Shown here piece after piece: positions 33,772 to 42,593 of a stretch of 64,000 nucleotides of DNA (positions are counted from its first letter, which is position 1; the number at the start of each line of letters is the position of its first letter). The stretch is from positions 1-64,000 of the forward strand of contig NZ_MVOL01000003.1 of assembly GCF_002018875.1 (NCBI RefSeq). Reading direction: 5' to 3'. The translations under genes were made by a program, and so were the position numbers. The DNA comes from Pseudomonas sp. MF4836. GTDB lineage: Bacteria > Pseudomonadota > Gammaproteobacteria > Pseudomonadales > Pseudomonadaceae. The notes below the pieces were generated by a model. It was not told the DNA's origin, ran no database searches, and was given only the letters and a program-made list of their open reading frames with translations.

Positions 33772-35252
33772 AGATGCGTAAATGGCGCCCCTTGCTGCAA
33801 CTTGAGGGGAGCGAGTCCCAGGCGTCTTACCGGCGGATTGTCGACGGCCTGGTAAAGGCCATTGTCGACGGACGCCTGACCCCCGGGACGCTGCTGCCCG
33901 GGACACGGGAAATGGCGCAGCTGCTCGACGTCAATCGCAAGACCGTGATCCTGGCCTATGAAGAAGCCATCACCAAGGGCTGGCTGGTCAGCGAGCCGCG
34001 CCGCGGCACCTTCGTCAACGCGCAATTGGCCGCCCAGCCCAGCGCCCGCAGTGCCCAGCCGTCTTTCGCCCTGGAACTGCTGGCGTACCCCGCGGTGGCG
34101 TATTTCACCCAGGGCGACCAGGTGCCGGCCTTGCAGCATCGGCCCGGCACACTGTTCATCGATAACGGTGCGTGCGACCACCGCCTGCTGCCTCAAGCCG
34201 TATTGCACCGCTACTATCGCACTGCGCTGCGCAGCAGTTTCGCCTCCAATACCGTGCGTCACGGCAGCGAGCAAACCAGCCATCACCTGCGCAGCGCGCT
34301 GGCCGACATGCTGCGCCACAATCGCGGCCTGGCCGTTGGCGCCGAGCATATCTGCCTGACCCAGGGTACCCAGATGTCGCTGTACCTGACCGCCAGCGCG
34401 CTGCTCAAACCCGGCGACGTGGTGCTGGTGGAGCGCCTGAGTTATCCACCGGCGTGGGAGATCTTTCGCAAGCTGGGGGCGCAACTGGTGACCCTGGACC
34501 TGGACAGCGAAGGCTGCCGGGTCGATCAGATTGACGCGCTGTGCCGGGTGCACAAGGTGCGGATGATCTACCTCACGCCCCATCACCAGTTTCCCACTAC
34601 CGTCAGCTTGCACGCCGGACGCCGGCAACAATTGCTGGCATTGGCCAGGCGCCATGATTTTTGTGTGATCGAGGAAGACTACGACCACGAGTACCACTTT
34701 GACGGGCGGCCGTACCTGCCCCTGGCCAGCGACAGCACGCAGCGCCACGTGATCTACATCGGCTCGCTGTCCAAGGCCCTGGGGTCGACCTTCCGTTGCA
34801 GCTATGTGGTGGCGCCCACCAATGTCATCGAGGTGCTGGAGCGACATGCTGCGCTGACCCTGGGCCAGGGGGATGCGGTCATGCAGCGGATGCTCGCGGA
34901 CCTGATCAATGACGGTGAACTGAAGAAGCACCTGCGCCGGGTTTCGAAGGAGTATCTGCGGCGCCGGGAAACCCTGCACAGTGGCCTGCTGGATGGGTTT
35001 GGCGAGCGGATTTCAGTTCGGGAGCCGGAAGGCGGGCTGGCGCTGTGGGTCGGTTTCGAGGCGGAAATCGATGTCGATCAACTGGTAAAAAAGGCCCTGG
35101 AATATGGCCTGGTGGTGCGCAACGGTCGCCAGTTTTCGCCGCTGGATCAACCGGAGAATGCCTTGCGCATAGGCTTCGCCTCGCTCAATCGGGAGGAAAT
35201 CCGGCAGGCCACGGCGCGTCTGGTGCAGGCGGCAGCTGCCATCGCCCGCTAG
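33765..35252 (+). CDS. MocR/PdxR family regulator (GntR HTH + aminotransferase-like)
   Basis: A 495-residue MocR-type regulator: an N-terminal GntR winged helix (about residues 18-80, GTREMAQLLDVNRKTVILAYEEA) and a type I aminotransferase-like domain from about 120, with the PLP lysine in YIGSLSKALGS and the conserved EEDYDHEYHFDG. Members sense PLP and amino-acid-like ligands. The ATG at 33765 lies inside the second arm of the putative operator. It is divergent from the fusion gene and convergent with the membrane gene at the end of the next cluster; its probable target is the fusion gene. Confidence 0.88.
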   Translation: MVQMRKWRPLLQLEGSESQASYRRIVDGLVKAIVDGRLTPGTLLPGTREMAQLLDVNRKTVILAYEEAITKGWLVSEPRRGTFVNAQLAAQPSARSAQPSFALELLAYPAVAYFTQGDQVPALQHRPGTLFIDNGACDHRLLPQAVLHRYYRTALRSSFASNTVRHGSEQTSHHLRSALADMLRHNRGLAVGAEHICLTQGTQMSLYLTASALLKPGDVVLVERLSYPPAWEIFRKLGAQLVTLDLDSEGCRVDQIDALCRVHKVRMIYLTPHHQFPTTVSLHAGRRQQLLALARRHDFCVIEEDYDHEYHFDGRPYLPLASDSTQRHVIYIGSLSKALGSTFRCSYVVAPTNVIEVLERHAALTLGQGDAVMQRMLADLINDGELKKHLRRVSKEYLRRRETLHSGLLDGFGERISVREPEGGLALWVGFEAEIDVDQLVKKALEYGLVVRNGRQFSPLDQPENALRIGFASLNREEIRQATARLVQAAAAIAR

Positions 35253-35312
35253 GCAATGCAGGTTCAGCCGCTGCCGAGAGCGGGCTGCAGCGCGCCGCTG
35301 CAGGACGGCGGT

Positions 35313-35744
35313 CTAGGCCAGTGATCCCCAGACCTGCACCAGGCCGAACAGGTGCACCAGGCCATAGACCAGGCACACCACCGAGCTGACCACCACGAAG
35401 CGCACGCTGCGCCCGGTGCCGACCAGGGTGAAGGGCCCCAACAGGCCGCGCAGCAGGTAGACCAGGGTGATCGCGCACAGTGCCGGGCGCAGCAGGGGCA
35501 GGGGCTCGATGACGCCGGCCGCGGACAGGGCATACGCCGCCCATGCGCCGAGCACCAGGGCAATACCCGCCGTGACCAGCGCCGGAAACCAGCGCCCGGC
35601 CTGGGCTGCCCGCACAAAGCGTTCGCCCGCGCCAAACAGGCGATACCAGGAAGGCCCGCCCACTATCACCCCGACATGCATCAGCGCCGCCAGCAGGCTG
35701 AGCCCGGCGCCGATCACCAGTGCCATGTTGTATTCGTTTGTCAT
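35313..35744 (-). CDS. Hypothetical four-TM protein, last gene of the lipid-type cluster
   Basis: A 143-residue membrane protein with four hydrophobic segments (about residues 6-28, 52-72, 80-101 and 116-140). It lies 77 bases downstream of a RetSat-like FAD gene on the same strand, so it may be the final gene of the biosynthetic operon and could serve in transport or membrane anchoring, though an independent unit is equally possible. No catalytic motif is visible. It converges on the MocR gene. Confidence 0.65.
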   Translation of the reverse strand: MTNEYNMALVIGAGLSLLAALMHVGVIVGGPSWYRLFGAGERFVRAAQAGRWFPALVTAGIALVLGAWAAYALSAAGVIEPLPLLRPALCAITLVYLLRGLLGPFTLVGTGRSVRFVVVSSVVCLVYGLVHLFGLVQVWGSLA

Positions 35745-35821
35745 GCCATCGCTCCTTGAGGCCCGAGGGCCACGCTGAGCCCCGAGGCGTTGCTTCGCCA
35801 GGGCTCAGGGTAGCCACTTGA

Positions 35822-37459
35822 TCAGCTGGTTGCCGCTTCGGCGCGGGTGCCGACGTCCATCACCTGGTAACGCACGTGACGCCCGCACACCGCCGCGGCC
35901 GCTTCCACACCGCCGGTCATGGCGCCAAAGATGCCGTGCCCGGTACGGGTAGAGGCGCCACACAGGTACAGGTTGCGGATTTCGGTCTTGGCCCCCGGCC
36001 GGTTGTGCAGGAAGTACTCCGGGGTAAAGGCCAGGCCGTAGGAGGTGCCGCCTTCGGAGCCGATAAAGCGCGTCACCGAGAACGGGGTCGAGACCTCCTG
36101 ATACACGATGTGCGCCGACATGTTCGGAATCACCCGCTCCGCCAGGGCAATCAGCTGGCGCGCGTAGCGGTCTTTCTTCGCCAGGTAGGCCGGGTTGGTG
36201 CGGTAGCTGCCATCGTCCAGCTCAGCCTGGGTCACGCCCCAACTGTGGGGGGTGGAGGGCACGACCGACATCAGTTGCAGGTTGTAGATGCCTGGCGGGG
36301 CGATGGCCGGGTTGTCCGGGTCTTTCATCGTCGCGTTGCCGATGAACAGATGGGGCTCGTCGGGGAACTCGCCGGCGAACACGTCGCGGTAGGCCTTCTC
36401 GTAGTCGTAGCCGGGGTAGAGGCGGTAGTTGGTGTTCTTCAGGCCCATGGCCTTGAGGTCCATGTCGATGCCCAGGTAGACCACGCCCATGGCCGGTGAC
36501 ATTTCGAATTGCTCGGCGCGGCGCACGGTCTGCGGCTTGAGGTGTTCACGGCCGATCAGGCCCAGCAGGGACTGCTTGAGGTCGGCATTGCAGATCACCG
36601 AGTCGGCCTTGACCACCCGCTTGCCCAGGTGCTTGTTGCTGAACTCGACGCCCACCGCGCGACCGTTCTCGATCAGGATGCGTTCGACCTTGGAGCGCAA
36701 CAGGATCTTGCCGCCCTTGCGCTCGACCACTTCGCCGAGCTTGTCGGAGAACACCTGGCCGCCGCCCGAAGGGTAGTAGGAGCCCTGCAGGAAGTGGTTG
36801 ACCACCGCCGCATGGCCGGCCATGGTCGCGCGGCTTGGCGGCTGGTGATAGACCCCCAGTTGCCCGGTCAGCACCGCCCGCAGGCGTTGGTTCTGGGTAC
36901 AGGTGTCGAGGAACTGCTCCACTGTCGATTTGGCATGGCGCATCAGCATCCACGAACGTGGCAGCACCCACAGCGCGGTCAGCGGCCGCGAGTGGATGCC
37001 CATGAAGTCCCAGACCTGCTGCAGCATCTTGAAGTAGCGGTTGATCCCCGCCCGTTCCTCGGGAAAGGCCTCCAGCAGCTTCTCGCGAAAGCGTTCATAA
37101 CCACGGGGCACCGCGAACTCGAAGGCGGGGAAGCACAGGGTCTCGAAGCCCTCCGGGTCCTGCTCGATAAATTTGATTTCGCCGTCATTGATCCCGGCGC
37201 CGCGCAGGATTCGCGGAATCAGGCCGTGCTTGCCGCAGTCCCCGATGTAGTGCAGGCCGACATCGAACTCGTAGTCCTTGCCCTTGCGGTGGAACACCGT
37301 GGCGCAGCCGCCCATTTCATAGTGCATGTCGAGCACCAGCACCTGTTTGCCGCGATTGGCCAGGGTTGCCGCCGCCGTCAGGCCACCGATGCCGGCGCCG
37401 ACCACGATCACGTCAAAGGTGTCGCTCTCTAGGGTTTTGAATCGATCAAAGCTTTGCAT
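35822..37459 (-). CDS. FAD-dependent oxidoreductase 1, RetSat/CrtI-like
   Basis: A 545-residue phytoene-desaturase/retinol-saturase-like flavoprotein. The dinucleotide site is VIVVGAGIGGLTAAATLA (about residues 18-35), followed by the family's GGCATVFHRKGKDYEFDVG and a late CGASTRTGHGIFGAMTGGV (FAD ribityl contact). Known relatives desaturate, isomerise or reduce conjugated polyenes. It is one of three paralogous genes in this operon, with a ferredoxin gene 21 bases upstream and a membrane protein after it. The substrate is probably an acyl chain or polyene on a carrier or released as a lipid (inference). Confidence 0.85.
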   Translation of the reverse strand: MQSFDRFKTLESDTFDVIVVGAGIGGLTAAATLANRGKQVLVLDMHYEMGGCATVFHRKGKDYEFDVGLHYIGDCGKHGLIPRILRGAGINDGEIKFIEQDPEGFETLCFPAFEFAVPRGYERFREKLLEAFPEERAGINRYFKMLQQVWDFMGIHSRPLTALWVLPRSWMLMRHAKSTVEQFLDTCTQNQRLRAVLTGQLGVYHQPPSRATMAGHAAVVNHFLQGSYYPSGGGQVFSDKLGEVVERKGGKILLRSKVERILIENGRAVGVEFSNKHLGKRVVKADSVICNADLKQSLLGLIGREHLKPQTVRRAEQFEMSPAMGVVYLGIDMDLKAMGLKNTNYRLYPGYDYEKAYRDVFAGEFPDEPHLFIGNATMKDPDNPAIAPPGIYNLQLMSVVPSTPHSWGVTQAELDDGSYRTNPAYLAKKDRYARQLIALAERVIPNMSAHIVYQEVSTPFSVTRFIGSEGGTSYGLAFTPEYFLHNRPGAKTEIRNLYLCGASTRTGHGIFGAMTGGVEAAAAVCGRHVRYQVMDVGTRAEAATS

Positions 37460-37480
37460 GGGATAGGTTCCAGTCGCACA

Positions 37481-37852
37481 TCAGGCATGGGCTAGGTGGT
37501 GGTCGCGGGTCGGGTCGACCGCCTCGGCCTCACGTATCAGGTGGGGCAGCTTGTTCGGCTGGCGGCTCCAGTGTTCGTGGTTGGCCAGGGGCGGGATCCG
37601 TTGCAGGATCACCGGCCAGTGCTGGACCAGCTCGGCATTGAGTTCGATGAAATGCCGGTTGCTGTCATCGAGCTGGTTCTCCGGCTGGATCGCTTCCTCG
37701 GGGCACTCCGGCAGGCACAGGCCACAGTCGACGCACTCCTGGGGGTTGATGGCGATAAAGTTCGGCCCTAGGTGGAAAGCATCCGCGGGGCAGATATCGA
37801 CGCAGCTGGTATGGCGGCATTGAATGCAGTTGTCAGTCACTACGTAGGTCAT
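37481..37852 (-). CDS. 7Fe ferredoxin, FdxA-like
   Basis: A 123-residue ferredoxin of the FdxA type with one 3Fe-4S and one 4Fe-4S cluster. Cysteines occur in DNCIQCRHTSCVDICP (N-terminal half; the third position of the first set is filled as in 7Fe proteins) and in CVDCGLCLPECP (second half), followed by a C-terminal tail (NADLVQHWP-like: NAELVQHWP) as in FdxA. It lies between two FAD oxidoreductase genes (44 bases after one, 21 before the other). The likely role is electron supply to the operon's diiron oxygenase or to the flavoproteins. Confidence 0.85.
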   Translation of the reverse strand: MTYVVTDNCIQCRHTSCVDICPADAFHLGPNFIAINPQECVDCGLCLPECPEEAIQPENQLDDSNRHFIELNAELVQHWPVILQRIPPLANHEHWSRQPNKLPHLIREAEAVDPTRDHHLAHA

Positions 37853-37896
37853 GGTGTGTCTCGTAAAAGTCGGGTTTGACAGGGGGAGGGCGCCAC

Positions 37897-39402
37897 TCAG
37901 AAGTAGCGGTCGACCAACAACCGCGCCGACAGCATCGTTCCGATGAAGCCTGCGCCCGGGAAGGTCCAGGCCCCGACCTGGTACAGCCCCTTGACCGGGT
38001 ATTTCTGCGGGAAACGGTTGAACAGGCCGGATTGCCGGGTGTTCTGCTCGAAGCCGTAGATCGCGCCCGCCGGGTTATGGGTGAACTTGGTCATGGTCCG
38101 GGGCGAGCCGCTCTCGCAGACCTCGATGTGCTGCCTCAGGCCGGGAATGACCCGTTCGGCGTTGGCGATCAGCAGTTCGGTGAGTTCCTGCTTCTTGCGC
38201 CGGTAGTCGAGCTTGTCCAGGGACAGCCACTCCTTGGCGCCCGTCAGGGTGAACAGGCCCAGGCTCGACTTGCCGGCCGGGACCATCGACGGATCGACGT
38301 TGGAGAAGTAATTGATCGACCAACTGGTGTTGTCGCCATGCAGCTCGCCGGCCTGGATGTGCTCGAACTGTTCGCTCTGGGTTTTCTCCGGGGCGAAAAA
38401 GTGGATGTACTCCTCGGGGCCCACGCCCAACTCGCTGAGCGGGCAATCGAGCCCCAGGTAGACCTGGAACCCGGACACCGACAATTTGAGCCGGCGCAGG
38501 CGCGAACGGTACTTGGCGTCGAAGTGCTGTTCGCCGGCCAGGGCTACCACCGCATGGGGTGAAATATTGGCCACCACATTGCGCGTCTTGACCCGGCCGG
38601 ACTTGCGCGTCACTACGCCATTGATGCGCCCGCGCTCGATCACGATCTGGTTCACCGCCGACTCCAGTTCGACCCGGCCACCGTGCTGCTCGATCACTTC
38701 CACCAGGGCATTGGACAGGGCCTGGGAGCCGCCCTTGATCGAGTAGCCGCCGTTTTCCAGGTAGTCGATAAAGGGGTAGGAAAAGTAGCCGAACGCCAGG
38801 TCCTTGGCCGGCAGGCCGTAGTAGCTCCACTGCGCCGACAGCACTTCCTTCAGGCGTTCGTTGGTGGTGAAGCGCGAGAAGTAGTGGTCCACGGTTTCGT
38901 GGCCATACTTGAGCACCCGCGGATAGACCAGGGGCGTGGCCATCAGCCTCATCCAGAACGGTTTGCGCGAATACAGGAAGCCGCACAGGTCCTTGTAGTT
39001 GCGCTGGGACTCGTCGAACAGGCGATTGATGTTGTCGACTTCTTCGGGAAAGAAGCGGAACAACTCGCGCTTGTAGCCTTCCAGGTCGCGGTGCCCGACG
39101 GTGATGTCGACGTCTTGCGAGCGATAGCGGTACAGGGTCGGGTGATGCAGAAACTCGACCTTGTCCGCCACGCCGCAGGCCTCGATTACATTGAACGACT
39201 CGGCGCCACGCACCACGCCGTCGAACGAGTGCAGGGACACATCGAAGTTGAAATCCTTGCGCCGGAAATTACTGGCATAACCGCCGGGTACATTGTGTTT
39301 TTCCACCACCAGTACCTTCTGGCCGCGTTGCGCCATCAGGCTGGCACTCGCCAGCGCGCCAAGGCCCGCGCCGACGAAAACGGTATCGTATTCTTGACTC
39401 AT
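37897..39402 (-). CDS. FAD-dependent oxidoreductase 2, RetSat/CrtI-like
   Basis: A 501-residue paralogue with an N-terminal FAD site (VFVGAGLGALASASLMAQRG), GGYASNFRRKDFNFDVSLH and a C-terminal GAWTFPGAGFIGTMLSARL, the typical FAD-binding end of phytoene-desaturase-like proteins. The ATG at 39402 was chosen because ggagatgta precedes it; the frame extends 13 codons further upstream without a site. It lies 39 bases after the FabG-like gene. It is clearly divergent from its two paralogues, which suggests successive or distinct steps on a polyene chain rather than redundancy. Confidence 0.85.
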   Translation of the reverse strand: MSQEYDTVFVGAGLGALASASLMAQRGQKVLVVEKHNVPGGYASNFRRKDFNFDVSLHSFDGVVRGAESFNVIEACGVADKVEFLHHPTLYRYRSQDVDITVGHRDLEGYKRELFRFFPEEVDNINRLFDESQRNYKDLCGFLYSRKPFWMRLMATPLVYPRVLKYGHETVDHYFSRFTTNERLKEVLSAQWSYYGLPAKDLAFGYFSYPFIDYLENGGYSIKGGSQALSNALVEVIEQHGGRVELESAVNQIVIERGRINGVVTRKSGRVKTRNVVANISPHAVVALAGEQHFDAKYRSRLRRLKLSVSGFQVYLGLDCPLSELGVGPEEYIHFFAPEKTQSEQFEHIQAGELHGDNTSWSINYFSNVDPSMVPAGKSSLGLFTLTGAKEWLSLDKLDYRRKKQELTELLIANAERVIPGLRQHIEVCESGSPRTMTKFTHNPAGAIYGFEQNTRQSGLFNRFPQKYPVKGLYQVGAWTFPGAGFIGTMLSARLLVDRYF

Positions 39403-39441
39403 TACATCTCCAGGCTCTGCGGCCGGATCGGGACAGCTCAA

Positions 39442-40197
39442 TCAGACCGTCAGGCCGCCGTCGATTACGAATGTCTGGCCGGTGATGTAGTCGGCCTGGT
39501 TCGACAGCAGGAAGCTGGCCAGGGCCGCCACTTCACGCACTTCACCGAAGCGCTTGAGGGGAATGGTGTCGGTGATCGATTTGCGCACCGGGTCGGCGAT
39601 CTGCTCGACCATTTCGGTGGCAATGAACCCCGGGGCGATGGCGTTGACGTTGATCTTGAAGCGCGCCAGTTCCAGGGCCATGGTCTTGGTGATGCCAATC
39701 ATCGCCGCCTTGGTCGCCGAGTAACTCAACTGCCCCTTATTGCCCTTGAAACCACTGACCGAGGACATGTGCAGGATTTTGCCGCGCCGCTCGGCCGCCA
39801 TGGCCGGCGCCAGGCATTTACTGAAATACACCGCCGAATCGAGGTTGGTCGCGATCACATCGCGGTAACGCTCGATGTCGAACTTGAGCAGCAACTGGTC
39901 GCCGGTGACCCCCATGTTGTTGATCAAGCCGTAGGGCTCGCCGAGGGTCTCCACCAGCTGTGCGCACACCGCCTCGACCGACCCATGGTCGCGCCCGTCA
40001 CAGGCGTGGCCGTGGGCCAGACCACCGCTGGCCGCCACTTCCTGCTCCAGTTGCCGTGCCGAGTCGGCCGAAGACTGGTAGGTGAACGCGACTTGATACC
40101 CTTCCCGGGCCAGGGACGAAACCAGTGCGCGGCCAATGCCGCGACTGCCGCCACTGACCAGCACCCATTTACCGTTTGAAGCCTGCTGAACATCCAT
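39442..40197 (-). CDS. 3-oxoacyl-[ACP] reductase-like SDR (FabG type)
   Basis: A 251-residue classical SDR: glycine motif SGGSRGIGRAL (about residues 15-25), NNMG near 92, catalytic S146 region (SSVSG) and the YSATK pair (Y159, K163). The C-terminal ITGQTFVIDGGLTV is the usual FabG ending. It reduces beta-ketoacyl-ACP to beta-hydroxyacyl-ACP with NADPH. The ATG at 40197 starts the fold directly. It lies within the operon with KAS, ACP and a hot-dog protein, so it serves a dedicated acyl chain rather than general fatty acid synthesis. Confidence 0.88.
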   Translation of the reverse strand: MDVQQASNGKWVLVSGGSRGIGRALVSSLAREGYQVAFTYQSSADSARQLEQEVAASGGLAHGHACDGRDHGSVEAVCAQLVETLGEPYGLINNMGVTGDQLLLKFDIERYRDVIATNLDSAVYFSKCLAPAMAAERRGKILHMSSVSGFKGNKGQLSYSATKAAMIGITKTMALELARFKINVNAIAPGFIATEMVEQIADPVRKSITDTIPLKRFGEVREVAALASFLLSNQADYITGQTFVIDGGLTV

Positions 40198-40233
40198 GAT
40201 CTACATCCTTTAGCCTGATGGTCCTTGCCGTTG

Positions 40234-41073
40234 TTACGCGGGCACGACGGGTGTTTTAGCTTCTGCACGGTGGAAGAAATCGAAGATTTCCTCGAAGTAG
40301 CGGTCCCGATGCTTCTTGTGGTTTTCCAGATGGCGACAGCCTTCGAAACCGACCAGGTGCAGCGCCGCGCAATCGAGGCTCAGACCCGCGACGCTGGCCG
40401 CTGGGATAAAGCGGTCGTCGAGGCCGTAGAAATAGGCGATCGGTAGCCGGCCTACGCCGCGCAACGAGTGGTCGATGGCGCAGGTTCCGGTGGGCACTGC
40501 CAGGCGGCTGCCGCTGATCCAGCGCATGGCCAGTCGCAGCGGGCCACGGGTGAAATAGCTGCGCACCGACACCGGCACACTGTCCAGCACCGCCGAGGTG
40601 AAGGGCGTGGTATCCCGCGCCAGGGCATGGGACAGGTGATAGCCGCCAAACGAACAGCCCACCAGGTGCATGGGCAGGCCGGGGTTGTCCCGCTGCACCC
40701 GTCGGGCAATGGCCAGCACATCGTCGGCAAAGGCGTGGCCGCCGATGGTGCTGCGGCCGAAGCCTTTGAAGTTGAAGGCGACCACGTGATAACCCTGGTC
40801 GAGAAACGCCTGGTCCAGCTTGTTCTCGAAGAAGTAATGCATGCCGTACTTGAGGAACGGGTGGCATAACAGCACCACGCCCCGAGGGTGCATGACGGTG
40901 GTGCGCAGGGACGCCCCCTCCAGCCGACTGCCGTCGCGCGCGACTTCGACAAAACCTGCCGCGCGACTGGGGACGTCGCGCTTCCAGCCCTGGACCTGGC
41001 GGAACATGGTGCGGATGAACAGCTTGGAAATGGCCACACCCAGCCAACCCGTCGATTGCTCGTTTTTGCTCAT
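40234..41073 (-). CDS. Alpha/beta hydrolase, serine type (possible thioesterase)
   Basis: A 279-residue alpha/beta hydrolase with a Ser nucleophile elbow (GCSFGG, about residues 145-150), an Asp in FYGLDDRFIP and a His near CRHLENHKKH. The ATG at 41073 forms an ATGA overlap with the stop of the upstream FAD gene, which makes it preferable to a longer frame lying inside that gene. In an ACP-based pathway such a protein may release the acyl product as a type II thioesterase or form an ester; this is inference. Confidence 0.8.
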   Translation of the reverse strand: MSKNEQSTGWLGVAISKLFIRTMFRQVQGWKRDVPSRAAGFVEVARDGSRLEGASLRTTVMHPRGVVLLCHPFLKYGMHYFFENKLDQAFLDQGYHVVAFNFKGFGRSTIGGHAFADDVLAIARRVQRDNPGLPMHLVGCSFGGYHLSHALARDTTPFTSAVLDSVPVSVRSYFTRGPLRLAMRWISGSRLAVPTGTCAIDHSLRGVGRLPIAYFYGLDDRFIPAASVAGLSLDCAALHLVGFEGCRHLENHKKHRDRYFEEIFDFFHRAEAKTPVVPA

Positions 41074-42593
41074 GCTCGTTTCCATTGTCTGGCCTTCATC
41101 TCGGCATAACCGAATGCCGCTTCGTAACTGGGACCCGCCACCCAGGCGCTGAGGAACTGCACGCCCTGCACCGGGAAGCCGTGATGGAAGACATGGCCGC
41201 TCAGGTCCGTGCTCACCATCGCCCCATAACCCGAACCGTCGGTGTTGTTGGTGAACCGCACATAGGTGTGGGGCGTGGCCACTTCGGTATGCAGCACATG
41301 CCCGCGCAACCCCGGCACCTGGCTCAACAGACGCTCCACCAGGACGGCGCCGGCGCGCTGTTTCTTGGCCCGGTACTGCTCGGTACGGCGCTGCGGCCAA
41401 TGAGCGATCGAGTCGAGCACGTTGATGCACACCACCAGGCCCGCAGCCGGGTCCAGGGCGTGATAGTTGGTAACCTCGACCGGCGACATTTCCCAGAAGG
41501 CTCGCTCACTGAGCGCCGCCTCATAACCGCTGCGTTCGGCAGCCATGCGCAGCTCGGCGCCGGCGCCCGGGTCCCCGGGGAACAACATCGACTCGCTGTG
41601 CAGCAAGCCCAGTTGCGCCGGTGGCAGGTCGGTCACCAGGTACACGGTGGTGGTCGAGCGGGCCGGTTTCAGCGCGGTGAGTTTCTCCCGCGTGGGGGCC
41701 AGCTCCACATCCGCCGCGAACAGCGACTGCACCGCGTAGTGCGGTGAAGCGTTGATGTACACCCGTGGCGAATGGAACACGCCGCGCCTGGTGCTGACCC
41801 CCGTGACGCTGCCTTGCCCGTCGGTGAGCACTTGATCGACCGCCGTGCTGAGCAGCACCTGCCCACCGGCCTGCTCGATCCGCTGCGCCAGCAGGTTGGA
41901 CAGGTGCTGGGACGAGCCCCTGACATAGGCGTTGCCACGGTTGAGGGTGGCGTACACCACATGCAGGTAGTACAGGTAGCCCAGGTCTTCCGAGTAGCCG
42001 CCGACGTAGATGCCCGGCGCCGCCAGGATCTCGATCAGGTACGGGTCGTCGAACAGCTCGTGCAGCGCCTGGCGCACGGTCTTCTGCTTCAGGTGGCGAT
42101 GGGCGAAGCGCAATTGGGCCATGTCCGGCTCAAAGGTGCCTTCCAGCATCTGGAACTGGTAATAGCCGTTGCGCCCGTAAGTCCGAACCTGTTCGAAGAA
42201 GGTCGCAATGCCCTCGGCCTGATGGGGAAAGCGCTCCAGCAACTGCTGTTGCGCGTCGTCCACATCGTTGGCCAGGGGCAAGGGTGTGCCGTCCTGGTAA
42301 GCGCAGAAGTAGTCTTCGGGATAGACTAGGTCCAGCGTGTCCTCCAGCTCGAGGCTGCGCAGGATGCGGATCAGGTTGCCGCCCTCGGCCATGCCGCTGA
42401 GCTTGTGCAGGCTGCAATCGAACACCGCCTCCTGCTTCGGTCGGCTGAACGTGGAGGCATACCCGCCGACGACAATATGCTTGTCGATCACCAGCAGGCG
42501 TACCCCAGGGTCACGTTTGACCAGCATGGCCGCACAGGCCAGGCTGGTGATCCCGGCACCGACGAAAATCGCGTCCCAGGACGGCTGGCTCAT
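41070..42593 (-). CDS. FAD-dependent oxidoreductase 3, RetSat/CrtI-like
   Basis: The third paralogue, 507 residues, with IFVGAGITSLACAAMLV (FAD site), VGGYASTFSRPKQEAVFDCSLHKLSG and a C-terminal GVQFLSAWVAGPSYEAAFGYAEMKA. It overlaps the diiron oxygenase gene by four bases (ATGA) and the hydrolase by four, so the three are translationally coupled. Its sequence is the most different of the three FAD proteins in the C-terminal cap. Possible roles: desaturation, cis/trans isomerisation or saturation of a conjugated acyl chain. Confidence 0.84.
   Translation of the reverse strand: MSQPSWDAIFVGAGITSLACAAMLVKRDPGVRLLVIDKHIVVGGYASTFSRPKQEAVFDCSLHKLSGMAEGGNLIRILRSLELEDTLDLVYPEDYFCAYQDGTPLPLANDVDDAQQQLLERFPHQAEGIATFFEQVRTYGRNGYYQFQMLEGTFEPDMAQLRFAHRHLKQKTVRQALHELFDDPYLIEILAAPGIYVGGYSEDLGYLYYLHVVYATLNRGNAYVRGSSQHLSNLLAQRIEQAGGQVLLSTAVDQVLTDGQGSVTGVSTRRGVFHSPRVYINASPHYAVQSLFAADVELAPTREKLTALKPARSTTTVYLVTDLPPAQLGLLHSESMLFPGDPGAGAELRMAAERSGYEAALSERAFWEMSPVEVTNYHALDPAAGLVVCINVLDSIAHWPQRRTEQYRAKKQRAGAVLVERLLSQVPGLRGHVLHTEVATPHTYVRFTNNTDGSGYGAMVSTDLSGHVFHHGFPVQGVQFLSAWVAGPSYEAAFGYAEMKARQWKRA

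Noticed and set aside
35822..42593. Interpretation of the FAD proteins as carotenoid biosynthesis
   Set aside because: No phytoene synthase, GGPP synthase or lycopene cyclase is present; neighbours are acyl-carrier type genes.
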